Of a DNA stretch of 64,000 nucleotides, positions 47,084 through 56,397 are shown in pieces. The stretch spans positions 33,256 through 97,255 of the forward strand of contig NZ_MJGN01000022.1 of assembly GCF_001865065.1 (NCBI RefSeq), given 5' to 3'. The DNA comes from Curtobacterium sp. MCBA15_008. Its GTDB lineage: Bacteria > Actinomycetota > Actinomycetes > Actinomycetales > Microbacteriaceae. Both the position numbers and the translations under genes were made by a program. Numbering within the stretch: the stretch's first letter is position 1; the number at the start of each line of letters is the position of its first letter. Under the pieces are notes generated by a model. It was not told the DNA's origin. It saw only the letters and a list, made by a program, of their open reading frames with translations, and did no database searches.

Positions 47084-48894
47084 CGCGGGCTCCCGTTCGC
47101 GTCGTACGCGGGACGCACCTCGATCTGGGACGTCACCTTGTACGTCGTGACGACCGGTTGGGGGAAGAACGGGGGCGTGTAGCTCGCCAGACTCGAGTCG
47201 TAGCCGTACGACTTGAGGTACCCGTTGGAGCCCTTGCCGACCGCTCCGCGGTACCGCTGCGCGATCGACCCGTTCACCGTGAGGGTTCCGCGGTCGCCGC
47301 CGTAGGCGTAGTTCTGGACGGTGAAGGTCCCCTGGTTCGACAGGATCGCGCCCGAGACGGTGCGGTTGTCCGGCAGGAAGGGGTAATTGGTCCCCCTGCT
47401 GTTGACGTAGATCGGGTTCCAGACCAGGACTGCCTCTTGACCGACGATGCCGAGCACCGTCGACGCGGCACGGCCGGCGGTGTACTGGAGGTCACCGGTG
47501 ATGTAGACGTAGTTCTCGGCATCGAGCGTGATCGAGGCGTCGACCTTCCCGGAGACGAAGAGGTCGCCGTTGGTGCAACCGTAGGCAGTCGCGAAGGGGA
47601 CCGGTCCGCCCTGGGCGTTCCTGGGGATGGACTCGCTGTACGTGCCGGACAGCCCTGAGACCGATCCGGTGTACGGGAAGCCGAGACCGTTGTCGGTCAC
47701 CGAGGGGCTCTTCATGCACGCGGACAGCGCGGTGGCCGTCGTGTACTTGGACCAGTAGTAGTTCGGGTTCGTCGTGCTCCCGCTGCCGGCCGAAGCCGGT
47801 TCGTCCTGCACGTAGATGAGGTTGTTCGCCAGGAGGCTCGTGCTCAGGGTGGCGCCCGCGCCTCGGAGGTCCGAGATCGCTCCGCACTTCGCTGGTGCGG
47901 AACCGTACGGCGACGACTTCTGCAGGTTGGTGGCGAGGGTGAGGGGCGACCGCACGGTCATCTTCCCATTGCCGAGGAACGTGATCTGGGTGGGCCCGGT
48001 GTAGAGGCAGCCCGTGCCCTGCGAGGTCCCGGTGACGGCCGCGTCGTCGGAGTACATCCGGTCCCGACCCGCACTGATCGTGGACGGCGGGGTGTACGAG
48101 CCGACGATCTCAGGTTGGTAGCCGCTGTAGTACTGGAACGCCGGCGTCCTGGTCGGGCTGCACACCCGGTTGCTCCATCCCTGCGCCGACTGGACGGTGC
48201 TCTTGAAGGTCCCGCCGCAGATCAGGAGCATGTCGTTCGACCGGATGGGCCCGTTCAGCACGTCGCCGTCCTGGAACTGGATCTTGCTGCACGCGGTGTC
48301 GCCGTTCGTCGGACGCGCACTGTAGTCGGCGTTCTGGTAGACGTTCGTGCAGTCCTCACCGGTGATGGCCGGGTCGCCGGACTCGTAGTCGGTCCAGTAG
48401 AGGTAGCTCGAGAACCCGTCCGGCTTGACGTTGGCCACGAGGCTCCTGGTCGTGCTGCCGGCCTTGCCGGTCACCTGGACTCGGACGATGCCCTGCTGGC
48501 CGTAGATGCTGTTGTCGACGGCGTACCGGTAGAACGTGCCGCCACCGGCGCCGGCCGAGTCCGGGACGGCGACCCAGCTCGTGAACGCCGAGTTGCCGCC
48601 CGTGCTGTTCGGGAACGTGTCCCCGCTGCTGAACGCCTGGCTCGCGTCACCGTACTTCGTGGCGTAGTTGTTGTCGGCGTTCACCCGGGACTGGTAGTCG
48701 GCGAGTCCCGCGTAGGCCGCCGCCATCGCGTTCGCGTAGTCGCGATCCGAGCTCGTCTTCGTTGCGCCGGTCGTCGCGATCCCCATCATGGTGGCCGCGA
48801 GGATCAGGACGACCATCCCGATGCCGAGCACGGCGACGAGCGCGACACCCCGGTCGTCGTCCTTCGACCGGAGGAGGGAGAGGATTCGGTGCAC
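47080..48894 (-). CDS. Large PilX/GspK-like minor pilin
   Basis: A 604-residue protein with a prepilin-like N-terminus. After DDRG a hydrophobic helix begins ([20 protein letters not shown]). If cleavage occurs after that Gly, residue 5 of the mature protein is Ala rather than the usual Glu, as in GspK/PilX-type tip pilins. The very large, Ser/Thr/Tyr/Gly-rich remainder with several Cys ([28 protein letters not shown]) looks like a surface adhesin or tip domain. Start is a GTG at 48894, two bases after the previous gene. Confidence 0.75.
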   Translation of the reverse strand: MHRILSLLRSKDDDRGVALVAVLGIGMVVLILAATMMGIATTGATKTSSDRDYANAMAAAYAGLADYQSRVNADNNYATKYGDASQAFSSGDTFPNSTGGNSAFTSWVAVPDSAGAGGGTFYRYAVDNSIYGQQGIVRVQVTGKAGSTTRSLVANVKPDGFSSYLYWTDYESGDPAITGEDCTNVYQNADYSARPTNGDTACSKIQFQDGDVLNGPIRSNDMLLICGGTFKSTVQSAQGWSNRVCSPTRTPAFQYYSGYQPEIVGSYTPPSTISAGRDRMYSDDAAVTGTSQGTGCLYTGPTQITFLGNGKMTVRSPLTLATNLQKSSPYGSAPAKCGAISDLRGAGATLSTSLLANNLIYVQDEPASAGSGSTTNPNYYWSKYTTATALSACMKSPSVTDNGLGFPYTGSVSGLSGTYSESIPRNAQGGPVPFATAYGCTNGDLFVSGKVDASITLDAENYVYITGDLQYTAGRAASTVLGIVGQEAVLVWNPIYVNSRGTNYPFLPDNRTVSGAILSNQGTFTVQNYAYGGDRGTLTVNGSIAQRYRGAVGKGSNGYLKSYGYDSSLASYTPPFFPQPVVTTYKVTSQIEVRPAYDANGSPR

Positions 48895-48896
48895 GA

Positions 48897-49595
48897 TCAG
48901 CTCCGGAGGTTCGGCATGCCCACCGTGCTGGTGAGCGAGACGTTGTTGGCGGCGGTCGGTCTGGTCGAGTCGCGCTCCCCCACGGTGAGGGCGACCGTCA
49001 CCGAGGCGACGGTCTGCAGCTGTGCGGCGCTGAGGACACTGGCACCGGCACCGATCGGAGCTCCGGCCGCGTCACGGTAGGTGAACAGCGTGGTCGGGAC
49101 GACGGACGAAGCGAGCGTGAGCGTCGAGGTCGGCCGGTCGGTCAAGGTCGCGGTCGAGGCGCGCGGGAAGTCGTAGTAGCTCTTCGTCACGTCGGTCGGG
49201 GTGCCGTTCCACTTCGTCTCGGTGATCGTCCCCTTTGCGGGGTCGAGCGTGAACTGCACCTCGACCGGTTGCACGTCCACGGCCGAGTTGAGGTTGATGT
49301 AGGCGAAGAAGCGAGCCGACGTGGGCGACGCGTACTGGAACGCGTACTGCGTGTCGACCCCGCTCGACACCGGGTTGTTCGATGCGACTCGGAGCATGCG
49401 CTGCATCTCCCGCATGGCCGTCGACGCGACTCGGGTGTTCGAGTCCACGCCGGTGGCCGTCGTGGACGCGCGGGAGACCGAGGCGAAGAACGCACCGACC
49501 ATGGCGAGCAACAGGACGGTCACGCTGAGCGCGACGATCAGCTCGGCGAGTGAGACCCCGCGTTCGTCCGCGTGGAGCCGCCGCAGGAGTCGCAT
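48897..49595 (-). CDS. Minor prepilin, PilW-like
   Basis: A 232-residue prepilin. The leader MRLLRRLHADERG is followed by VSLAELIVALSVTVLLLAMV, with Glu at mature position 5, so prepilin peptidase processing is expected. The C-terminal domain is beta-rich. The ATG overlaps the previous gene's stop (ATGA). Part of a three-gene minor-pilin set. Confidence 0.82.
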   Translation of the reverse strand: MRLLRRLHADERGVSLAELIVALSVTVLLLAMVGAFFASVSRASTTATGVDSNTRVASTAMREMQRMLRVASNNPVSSGVDTQYAFQYASPTSARFFAYINLNSAVDVQPVEVQFTLDPAKGTITETKWNGTPTDVTKSYYDFPRASTATLTDRPTSTLTLASSVVPTTLFTYRDAAGAPIGAGASVLSAAQLQTVASVTVALTVGERDSTRPTAANNVSLTSTVGMPNLRS

Positions 49596-50977
49596 CACGG
49601 CGCACGCCTCGGGTCGAGCATGACCTTGTTCGATGCGGTCGTCACGCCCGTCGCCGTGGTGACGTTCGGTGTCCCACTCGCGAAGGCGATGCTGATGACA
49701 CCACCCAGGATCGACGTGACGGTGCCCGACCGCAGCGTGTACGTGCCGTACGGCAGCGCGATGGTCGCGGTCCCGCCGACGGGCAGGCCGGTGAACGTGT
49801 AACTGGTCGTGGTCGCGCATCCGGGGTCGCCGGAGTTGGCGTTCGGCGTGGTCGTCGTGGCGGTCAGGGCGTTGTCGAGCTTGCCTGCCAACTTGACCGT
49901 CAGGATCTGCACGGGCGCCTTGACCGCGTTCGTACCGGCGAGGGGCTGCGCAGCGCTGCGCGGGGTCACGGCACTTCCGTTCGCGGTGGTCCAGTTCTCC
50001 GGATCGACGCTCGAGCAGGACGCAGGGGTGCCCGGCACGGCCTTGTACCCGTCGGCGTACGGGAAGACCTGGGTGGTGGTCCCGGCGGCGTACGGGCCGT
50101 AGTCCGCCGTCTTCCGCCGCAGCGACACCGGGGTGCTGGTCGGCGATGTGAAGGTCGCGGCGCCGGCATTCGGGTCCGTCCACTGAGGGGCGATCGTCAG
50201 TGCCGTGTCGTAGTTGAAGTTCGCCGCGGACGTCTGGTTCGCGGTCACGGTGACCGTGGTCGAGGGCCTCGTCGTCTGGGCACCGAGCGACCCGGAGGAC
50301 GTGCCGTCGTCGATGTTGCCGGACTTCGCGAGGGCGACGTCGTAGCGTCCCGGCTTGACGTTGACGGCGTACGAGCAGCCCGTCGAATCGGTCTGCGGGA
50401 TCGTGGACGTGATCGCCGAAGCGCCGTTCGGACTGGCGTTCGGGCCGATCGAGACACTGACACCCGGGTTGCCGCTCCCGTCGACGCGCGACACCGAGAC
50501 GATGATCGTGCCGAGGTTCGCGGCCGTCACGGACGACGTCGGCGCCACCATGCTGTTCATCGAGATCGACTGCGCCTCCCCGCGGCCACCGGCGGTCCAG
50601 CTCACGGTCATGGACACGCGCTTGTAGGCGAGGGGTCCGCCACCGGCTCCACACGCGTTCGCGGTTCCAGCGGTCGGTACCCACCGCGCTGTCTGCTGCA
50701 CGGAGTAGTCGACCTCGCCGACCCGCACAGGCTTCGTCTCGTCGACCACTCCGAACAGGTTGGTCGAGGTGCGGGCCCTGTCGATCGCGTCCTGCGCGAG
50801 GCCGATCGCGACCTCGCGTGACCGGGAGCCGTGGGCCAGGTAGAGCGAACTGGCGATGCCCATCGCCACGCCGGCCGCGATCATGGCGAACACCGTCATG
50901 GCGACGAGGACCTCGATGATCGAGAAGCCCTCGTCACGATCACGTGCGTCGCTGATCAGCGCCGAGAGTCGCAGCAC
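49595..50977 (-). CDS. Large prepilin, PilV-like
   Basis: A 460-residue prepilin-like protein. The leader ends DRDEG and is followed by FSIIEVLVAMTVFAMIAAGV, with Glu at mature position 5. The C-terminal part is far larger than common PilV proteins and includes Ig-like/carboxypeptidase-regulatory-like repeats (VDGSGNPGVSVSIGPN), fitting a surface-exposed modular pilin. Start is a GTG at 50977, about 105 bp downstream of pilA, with a hairpin in between. Confidence 0.78.
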   Translation of the reverse strand: MLRLSALISDARDRDEGFSIIEVLVAMTVFAMIAAGVAMGIASSLYLAHGSRSREVAIGLAQDAIDRARTSTNLFGVVDETKPVRVGEVDYSVQQTARWVPTAGTANACGAGGGPLAYKRVSMTVSWTAGGRGEAQSISMNSMVAPTSSVTAANLGTIIVSVSRVDGSGNPGVSVSIGPNASPNGASAITSTIPQTDSTGCSYAVNVKPGRYDVALAKSGNIDDGTSSGSLGAQTTRPSTTVTVTANQTSAANFNYDTALTIAPQWTDPNAGAATFTSPTSTPVSLRRKTADYGPYAAGTTTQVFPYADGYKAVPGTPASCSSVDPENWTTANGSAVTPRSAAQPLAGTNAVKAPVQILTVKLAGKLDNALTATTTTPNANSGDPGCATTTSYTFTGLPVGGTATIALPYGTYTLRSGTVTSILGGVISIAFASGTPNVTTATGVTTASNKVMLDPRRAP

Positions 50978-51018
50978 GACAGCACCTCCGGGAAGCAGTG
51001 GACGGGGAGAGACAGGAA

Positions 51019-51059
51019 GACGGGCGGACCGGACTCGCGTCGAGCCGGGTCCGCCCGTC
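51019..51059 (-). terminator. Hairpin downstream of pilA
   Basis: GACGGGCGGACC and GGTCCGCCCGTC form a perfect 12-bp stem 25 bp past the pilA stop. It probably lets much pilA message end here while some transcription reads into the minor pilin genes. No T-run. Confidence 0.6.
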
Positions 51060-51087
51060 AGGTCTCAGGTCTGAGGTCTCAGGTCAG
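51060..51087. repeat. Four tandem 7-mers at the pilA stop
   Basis: AGGTCTC, AGGTCTG, AGGTCTC, AGGTCAG run without gaps and include the pilA stop codon. A small slippage-prone array; effect unknown. Confidence 0.7.
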
Positions 51088-51521
51088 GAGACGGCCGGGC
51101 AGGCGCCGTCCTTCGCGCCACCGTCCTGGTCGACGTAGAACTGCTTGGTCGAGTTGCTCGTGACCTGGATGCAGAACGTGCCGGCGGTGACGTTCGAACG
51201 AACGAGCGACGGGGTGACGCCCTTGCCCGACTCGTACGTCCCGCTCGGGCTGTACCCGTTCAGGCTGGAGAGGTTTGCCGGGAAGGTGTTGTTCGCCGTG
51301 TACGCGGCGATGACCGCCGTCTTGGCGTTCTGGATGTCCGACTTCGCGGAGGCGTCCTTCGCGTTGTTCTGCACGCTCAGGTAGACCGGGATGGCGATCG
51401 CGGCGAGGATGCCGATGATGATGACGACGACGAGGAGTTCGATGAGCGTGAAGCCCTTCTCCTTGTCCTCGAGGAGACCCTTGCGGCGAGCGTCGAGCTT
51501 GCCCATGAGAGCGAAGTACAT
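51084..51521 (-). CDS. pilA: Major type IV pilin
   Basis: A 145-residue type IV pilin. A long leader of 23 residues ends EKG, and the mature protein begins FTLIELLVVVIIIGILAAIA with Phe1 and Glu5, which are the hallmarks of class III signal peptides. The C-terminal domain has two Cys (TFCIQ and GACPAVS) that can close a D-region loop. It is flanked on both sides by terminator-like hairpins and has its own 195-bp upstream region, suggesting separate strong expression. Confidence 0.93.
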   Translation of the reverse strand: MYFALMGKLDARRKGLLEDKEKGFTLIELLVVVIIIGILAAIAIPVYLSVQNNAKDASAKSDIQNAKTAVIAAYTANNTFPANLSSLNGYSPSGTYESGKGVTPSLVRSNVTAGTFCIQVTSNSTKQFYVDQDGGAKDGACPAVS

Positions 51522-51648
51522 GGTGATTCCGTTCTTTCGGGAATGTGATGGATTGCGTTCGGGGCTTGCTCTGCCGCCGCGGTCAAGCGTATTCAGCGCA
51601 AAATCCGCGCATAATCCCGAGAACGGGGGTGATCCGGGGTGTGAAATG

Positions 51649-51664
51649 CCCCCAGTACCGGGGG
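51649..51664 (-). promoter_or_regulatory. Shared pil element upstream of pilA
   Basis: On the minus strand CCCCCGGTACTGGGGG, followed by CACACCCC and a C-rich stretch. It ends 127 nt before the pilA start and closely resembles the element before pilB at 56425. Candidate operator or promoter component. Confidence 0.5.
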
Positions 51665-51673
51665 TGGTAAAAG

Positions 51674-51704
51674 GCGAACCACCCCCGTGGAGGGGGTGGT
51701 TCGC
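51674..51704 (-). terminator. Intrinsic terminator after pilC
   Basis: GCGAACCACCCCC and GGGGGTGGTTCGC form a perfect 13-bp stem with a 5-nt loop, 12 bp past the pilC stop, followed on the minus strand by CTTTTACC. It is one of the best intrinsic terminators in the window and separates pilBTC from pilA. Confidence 0.85.
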
Positions 51705-51716
51705 GACAGCCGGCGT

Positions 51717-52940
51717 CTACTTGACGAGGGAGGTGATCTGGAAGATCGGGAGGTACAGCGCCACGATCATGCCGCCGACGACCACACCGAGGAACGCGAT
51801 GAGGAGCGGTTCGATGAGTGACGTGAGCGCCTCGGTCGTCGATTCCACCTCGCTGTCGTAGAACGCGGAGATCTTCTCGAGCATGATCTCCAGAGAGCCG
51901 GCATCCTCACCCACCGCGACCATTTGCGAGACCATCGTCGGGAATACCGATTCCCGCGCAAGTGGGACCGCGATCGATTCCCCTTTTCGGACCGATTCCG
52001 AAACTCGTTGGATTGCCTTTTCCACGACGAAGTTGTTCGACACCTCGCCCGCGATCTCCAACGCCTGCAGGATGGGTACGCCCGCTCCGATCATGTCGGA
52101 GAGGTTCCGCGCGAACCTCGCGATCACGATCTTCCGGTTGAGCTGCCCGAAGACGGGCAGCCGGAGTTTGACCGGATCGATGACGGCGCGGACGCGGTCG
52201 GTGTTCTTGTTCGCCCGCCACCAGAACCAGAACACGACGATCGCGACGGCGAGGACCGGTCCGACGTAGACCATGGCGTGCGACGCGTACACCAGCATCA
52301 TCGTGGGCAACGGCAGCTGACCACCGAGGGACGAGAACATCTTCTGGAAGATCGGCACGATGAACACGAGCATGATCACGACGGCGACCAGGGACATGCA
52401 CAACACGACCACCGGGTACGTCATCGCCGACTTGATCGTCGCGCGGAGCTTGTGCTCCTTCTCGAAGTTCGTCGCGATCGAGTCCATCGCCTGATCGAGG
52501 AACCCGCCCGTCTCCCCCGCCCGGATCATGTTGATCATGATCGGCGGGAAGTCCACCGGGTACTTCGCCACGGCGTCCGAGAACGAGACACCACGCTCGA
52601 CGTCGTCCCGGACCTTGCCCAGGATGTCCTTGAGCTTCTTGTTCTCCGTCTGGTCGGACAGGATCGACAGCGCCCGGAGCAGCGAGAGCCCGGACGACAG
52701 CATGGTCGAGGCCTGCCGCGACATGATCGCCAGGTCCTTGAGCCCCACGCCCTTCTCGAACCCGGGGATCTTGATCTCGGTCTGCAGCCCCGTGCCGGCC
52801 TTCGCCTCGGTGATGGCGATCGGCGAGACGCCCATCCCCCGCAACCGCTGGACGACGGCTCCTTCGGAGGACGCGTCGAGCCGCCCCTTCACGAGCTTGC
52901 CGGCGCCGTCGCGCCCTCGGTAGTCGTAGGCGAGCGACAT
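51717..52940 (-). CDS. pilC: Type IV pilus inner-membrane platform protein PilC
   Basis: Polytopic GspF-fold platform that couples the motor ATPases to pilin. The 407 residues contain two GspF domains (AIMSRQASTMLSSGLSLLRAL and RFARNLSDMIGAGVPILQAL) and three transmembrane regions. Start overlaps the pilT stop. A patch at 51941-52020 has only about 55% GC by my count (44 of 80), lower than its surroundings. Confidence 0.94.
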   Translation of the reverse strand: MSLAYDYRGRDGAGKLVKGRLDASSEGAVVQRLRGMGVSPIAITEAKAGTGLQTEIKIPGFEKGVGLKDLAIMSRQASTMLSSGLSLLRALSILSDQTENKKLKDILGKVRDDVERGVSFSDAVAKYPVDFPPIMINMIRAGETGGFLDQAMDSIATNFEKEHKLRATIKSAMTYPVVVLCMSLVAVVIMLVFIVPIFQKMFSSLGGQLPLPTMMLVYASHAMVYVGPVLAVAIVVFWFWWRANKNTDRVRAVIDPVKLRLPVFGQLNRKIVIARFARNLSDMIGAGVPILQALEIAGEVSNNFVVEKAIQRVSESVRKGESIAVPLARESVFPTMVSQMVAVGEDAGSLEIMLEKISAFYDSEVESTTEALTSLIEPLLIAFLGVVVGGMIVALYLPIFQITSLVK

Positions 52941-54601
52941 CAGTGGCCTCCTGAGTACTTGTCGCCGAAGTCGATCTCGGACGCGGCGATGGCCGCGGCG
53001 GAGGAGTCGGACGGCGATTCGACGCGCTGCACGAGCCGGTCGAAGCCCTCGAGGTCGTGCACCTTCTCGAGCGCGGCCTTCCGCGTGATGGTGCCGACGT
53101 TGACGAGTTCGGCGAGGTCCTGGTCCATCGTGTGCATGCCCATGTCGCGCCCGGCCTGCATGGCCGAGGTGATCTGGTAGGTCTTGCCCTCGCGCACGAG
53201 GTTCCCGATGGCCGGGGTGGTCTTCATGATCTCGGTGGCGACGACGCGGCCGGAGCCGTTGGCCTTCGGCACGAGGGTCTGGCAGACGACGCCTTCGAGC
53301 GTGGAGGCGAGCTGCGTGCGGATCTGTCCCTGCTGGTGCGGCGGGAAGACGTCGATGACGCGGTCGATCGTGCCCGGAGCGCTCTGCGTGTGCAGGGTCG
53401 CGAACACGAGGTGGCCGGTCTCGGCGGCGGTGAGGGCGACGGAGATGGTCTCGAGGTCGCGGAGCTCACCGATCAGGATGACGTCCGGGTCCTGACGGAG
53501 CACGTGCTTCAGGGCGGCGGCGAAGGAGTGCGTGTCCGCACCCACCTCTCGCTGGTTGATGATCGCCTTCTTGTGGTCGTGCATGAACTCGATCGGGTCC
53601 TCGACCGTCACGATGTGGTCGGCACGGGTCTCGTTGACCAGGTCGATGAGCGCGGCGAGGGTGGTCGACTTGCCGGAGCCGGTCGGTCCGGTGACGAGCA
53701 CCAGTCCGCGGGGCAGCTTGGCGAACTCCCCCACGTACTCGGGGATGCCGAGTTCCTTGAGGGTCTTGATCTTGGTGGGGATGATGCGGAACGCCGCGCC
53801 CCAGTTGCCGCGCTGCTGGTAGTAGTTCACGCGGAAGCGGTACTCCGGCGACAGCGAGTACGCGAAGTCGAGCTCCTGCTCGTGGTCGAACTGGCCGGCC
53901 TGCTCGACGGACAGCAGCGTCTTGAGCGCGGCGATCACCTTGTTGCGGGCCCACGGACCGCCGGGGACGGCGGGCCGGAGCGACCCGTCGACGCGCACGG
54001 TGGGGGCGGCGTCCGCGGTGAGGTGCAGGTCGGACGCGCCCTGGTAGACCACCTGCGCGAGCGCGGTGATGAGGTCGGGGTCCGCGACTTCGCGCGCGTG
54101 GCGCGTGAAGTTGATCTCGGCCTGACCGTCGGGTGCGGGCGCGTAGGTGGGTGCGTGGACGGCCTGGAGGACCGTGGTCGGGTCCGCGGGCACGACCGGC
54201 AGGTGCTGGGTCGCGGCGTCGGCGTACCCGTAGGACGCCGTCGACGGCGGGACGGCTGCGGGCGGCGTCGCGGGCGCGGCGTGCGGCTGCGCGACCGGCA
54301 CGGCGACGGGGTCGCCGGTCGGGACGGGCCACGTCGCGGCCGGAGCCTGGACCGGGGCCGGGGCCGGGGCCGGGGCCGACGGCGACGGCCACGCGGCCGT
54401 GTCGCTCGACAGGTCGTGGACCGGACCGGCCGGGGCGGTGGTGACCCGTGCCTCCAGGCCGGGCGAGGTCGGCTGCTGCGCCGCGGCGGCCGCGAGCCGC
54501 GCAGCACGACGGCCACCGACCTCGGTGCCCGGCCGGCCGGGGTGCCAGCCCGCGACGGGCTCGTCCCCGGGCACGGAGATGTCGTAGACGGAGTCAGTCA
54601 T
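52940..54601 (-). CDS. pilT: Pilus retraction ATPase PilT with long N-terminal extension
   Basis: Hexameric ATPase for pilus disassembly and twitching. The core (about residues 165-530) has Walker A GPTGSGKST (305-313), Walker B VILIGELRD, the His box HLVFATLHTQSAPGTIDRVID and the retraction signature AIGNLVREGKTYQI in place of the usual AIRNLIRE. Before the core lie about 160 residues rich in Pro and Ala with no family match, making the protein 553 residues instead of about 350-370. It follows pilB by 16 bp and overlaps pilC. Confidence 0.93.
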   Translation of the reverse strand: MTDSVYDISVPGDEPVAGWHPGRPGTEVGGRRAARLAAAAAQQPTSPGLEARVTTAPAGPVHDLSSDTAAWPSPSAPAPAPAPVQAPAATWPVPTGDPVAVPVAQPHAAPATPPAAVPPSTASYGYADAATQHLPVVPADPTTVLQAVHAPTYAPAPDGQAEINFTRHAREVADPDLITALAQVVYQGASDLHLTADAAPTVRVDGSLRPAVPGGPWARNKVIAALKTLLSVEQAGQFDHEQELDFAYSLSPEYRFRVNYYQQRGNWGAAFRIIPTKIKTLKELGIPEYVGEFAKLPRGLVLVTGPTGSGKSTTLAALIDLVNETRADHIVTVEDPIEFMHDHKKAIINQREVGADTHSFAAALKHVLRQDPDVILIGELRDLETISVALTAAETGHLVFATLHTQSAPGTIDRVIDVFPPHQQGQIRTQLASTLEGVVCQTLVPKANGSGRVVATEIMKTTPAIGNLVREGKTYQITSAMQAGRDMGMHTMDQDLAELVNVGTITRKAALEKVHDLEGFDRLVQRVESPSDSSAAAIAASEIDFGDKYSGGH

Positions 54602-54617
54602 CGTTCCACTCCCACGC

Positions 54618-56288
54618 CTACGCGACCACGCGCAGGATCTCGTCGATGCTCGTCATGCCGAGCTTGACCTTCTCCCACCCGTCCTGGCGGAGGGTGAGCA
54701 TGCCCTGCTGCTGGGCGACGCGGCTGATCTCGGCGCTCGAGGCCCGCGAGACCGCGAGGCGTTCGATCTCCTCGGTCACGGTCATGACCTCGTGCAGGGC
54801 GATGCGGCCGCGGTACCCGGTGTTCGAGCAGACGGCACAGCCGACGGGGCCGAAGAACTCGGACACGGCCGCGTCCTCGGACGCCACGAAACCGAGCGCC
54901 ACGAGCTGTGCCGGCGTGTACTGCGCGGGCGCCTTGCAGCGGTCGCAGAGCCGCCGGGCCAGACGCTGGGCGACGACCGAGTCGAGCGCGGACCCGACGA
55001 GGAACGGCTCGATGTCCATCTCGGTCAACCGGGTGATCGCCGAGGGGGCGTCGTTCGTGTGCAGGGTCGAGAGCACGAGGTGGCCGGTGAGCGACGCCTC
55101 GATCGCGATCTGCGCGGTCTCGTGGTCCCGGATCTCACCGAGGAGCACCACGTCCGGGTCGGAGCGCAGGATCGAGCGGAGCGCCGACGCGAACGTCAGA
55201 CCGGCCTTCGGGTTGACCTGCACCTGGTTGATGCCGGCCATCCGGTACTCGACCGGGTCCTCGACGGTGATCACGTTGATCTCGGGCTTCGCGACGGCGT
55301 TGAGCGTCGTGTACAGCGTCGTCGACTTGCCCGAACCGGTCGGCCCCGTGACCAGGATCATGCCGTACGGCTTCGAGTAGGAGCGCTGGTACGCCTGGAA
55401 GTTCTGCTCGAGCAGGTTGAGGTCCTTGAGGGACATCGAGGTGTTCGTGTTGTCGAGGATCCGCATGACGACCTTCTCGCCCCACACCGTGGGGAGGGTC
55501 GCGACGCGGAGGTCGATCTGCCGACCGCCGTGGCGCACCGACATGCGGCCGTCCTGCGGCTTCCGACGCTCGGCGATGTCGATGTCGCTCATGATCTTCA
55601 GACGGCTGATGACGCCGTTCTGGATGTTCTTCGGCGCGGGGGCCATCTCGTGCAGCACGCCGTCGATGCGGTAGCGGACCCGGACCTCATGCTCGCCCGG
55701 CTCGATGTGGATGTCGGACGCGTGGTCCTGGATGGCCTGCGAGACGAGCAGGTTCACGAAGCGGACGATCGGGACGTCGTCGAGGGCGCCGTCGGTCAGG
55801 TCGACCTGCTGCTGGGCCTGCGAGGACGCCTCTTCCTCGAGCGAGGAGGTCAGGTCGTTCAGCTCGTCGTCGGCGCGCAGGTAGCGGTCGAGCGCGGCCG
55901 CGAGGTCGCGTTCCTCGACCTGCAGCGGCTTCACCGGGCGGCCCGAGGCGGTGCGGGCGTCGTCGATCGCCAGGACGTTGGTGGGGTTCACCATGGCGAG
56001 GACGAGGACCTCGCCCTCGAACCCGACGCCGAGCACCCCGTGCCGACGGCAGAGCGCCGCGGGGAGCATCGACACCGCGGTGCCGTCGACCGGGTAGTCG
56101 GTCAGGGGCACGGTCTTGGAGTTGTGCGAGGCTGCGCGGGCGGTGATGTACTGCGCCTCGCTGACGAGCCCCTGGTCGACGAGCGATCGGATCGAACGGT
56201 CGTCGATCTCCTCGTCGCCGGTCATCGAGTCGAGGTGCTCGATCGGCAGGGCTCCGTTGAGGATGAGGATCTCGGACAGCGTGGCCAT
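54618..56288 (-). CDS. pilB: Pilus extension ATPase PilB
   Basis: Assembly motor of 556 residues from the ATG at 56288 (MATLSEILILNGALPIEHL). It has an N-terminal MshEN-like domain, GspE core with SDIHIEPGEHEVRVRYRIDG, Walker A GPTGSGKST (315-323), Walker B VVLLGEIRD, and a tetracysteine zinc site near the C-terminus (CDRC and CAVC). First gene of the pil locus. The frame stays open upstream through the acetyltransferase region, but this is a shadow. Confidence 0.95.
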   Translation of the reverse strand: MATLSEILILNGALPIEHLDSMTGDEEIDDRSIRSLVDQGLVSEAQYITARAASHNSKTVPLTDYPVDGTAVSMLPAALCRRHGVLGVGFEGEVLVLAMVNPTNVLAIDDARTASGRPVKPLQVEERDLAAALDRYLRADDELNDLTSSLEEEASSQAQQQVDLTDGALDDVPIVRFVNLLVSQAIQDHASDIHIEPGEHEVRVRYRIDGVLHEMAPAPKNIQNGVISRLKIMSDIDIAERRKPQDGRMSVRHGGRQIDLRVATLPTVWGEKVVMRILDNTNTSMSLKDLNLLEQNFQAYQRSYSKPYGMILVTGPTGSGKSTTLYTTLNAVAKPEINVITVEDPVEYRMAGINQVQVNPKAGLTFASALRSILRSDPDVVLLGEIRDHETAQIAIEASLTGHLVLSTLHTNDAPSAITRLTEMDIEPFLVGSALDSVVAQRLARRLCDRCKAPAQYTPAQLVALGFVASEDAAVSEFFGPVGCAVCSNTGYRGRIALHEVMTVTEEIERLAVSRASSAEISRVAQQQGMLTLRQDGWEKVKLGMTSIDEILRVVA

Positions 56289-56397
56289 GTGCCCCGGAGC
56301 CTCCTTCGGGTCGGGCGCGGGTCGTCGTGACGAGCGCCGCAGGGAATCGGCGCCCGACCACGCTACGTCCGCGCCGAAGGCCCACCGCAGTCCCACA

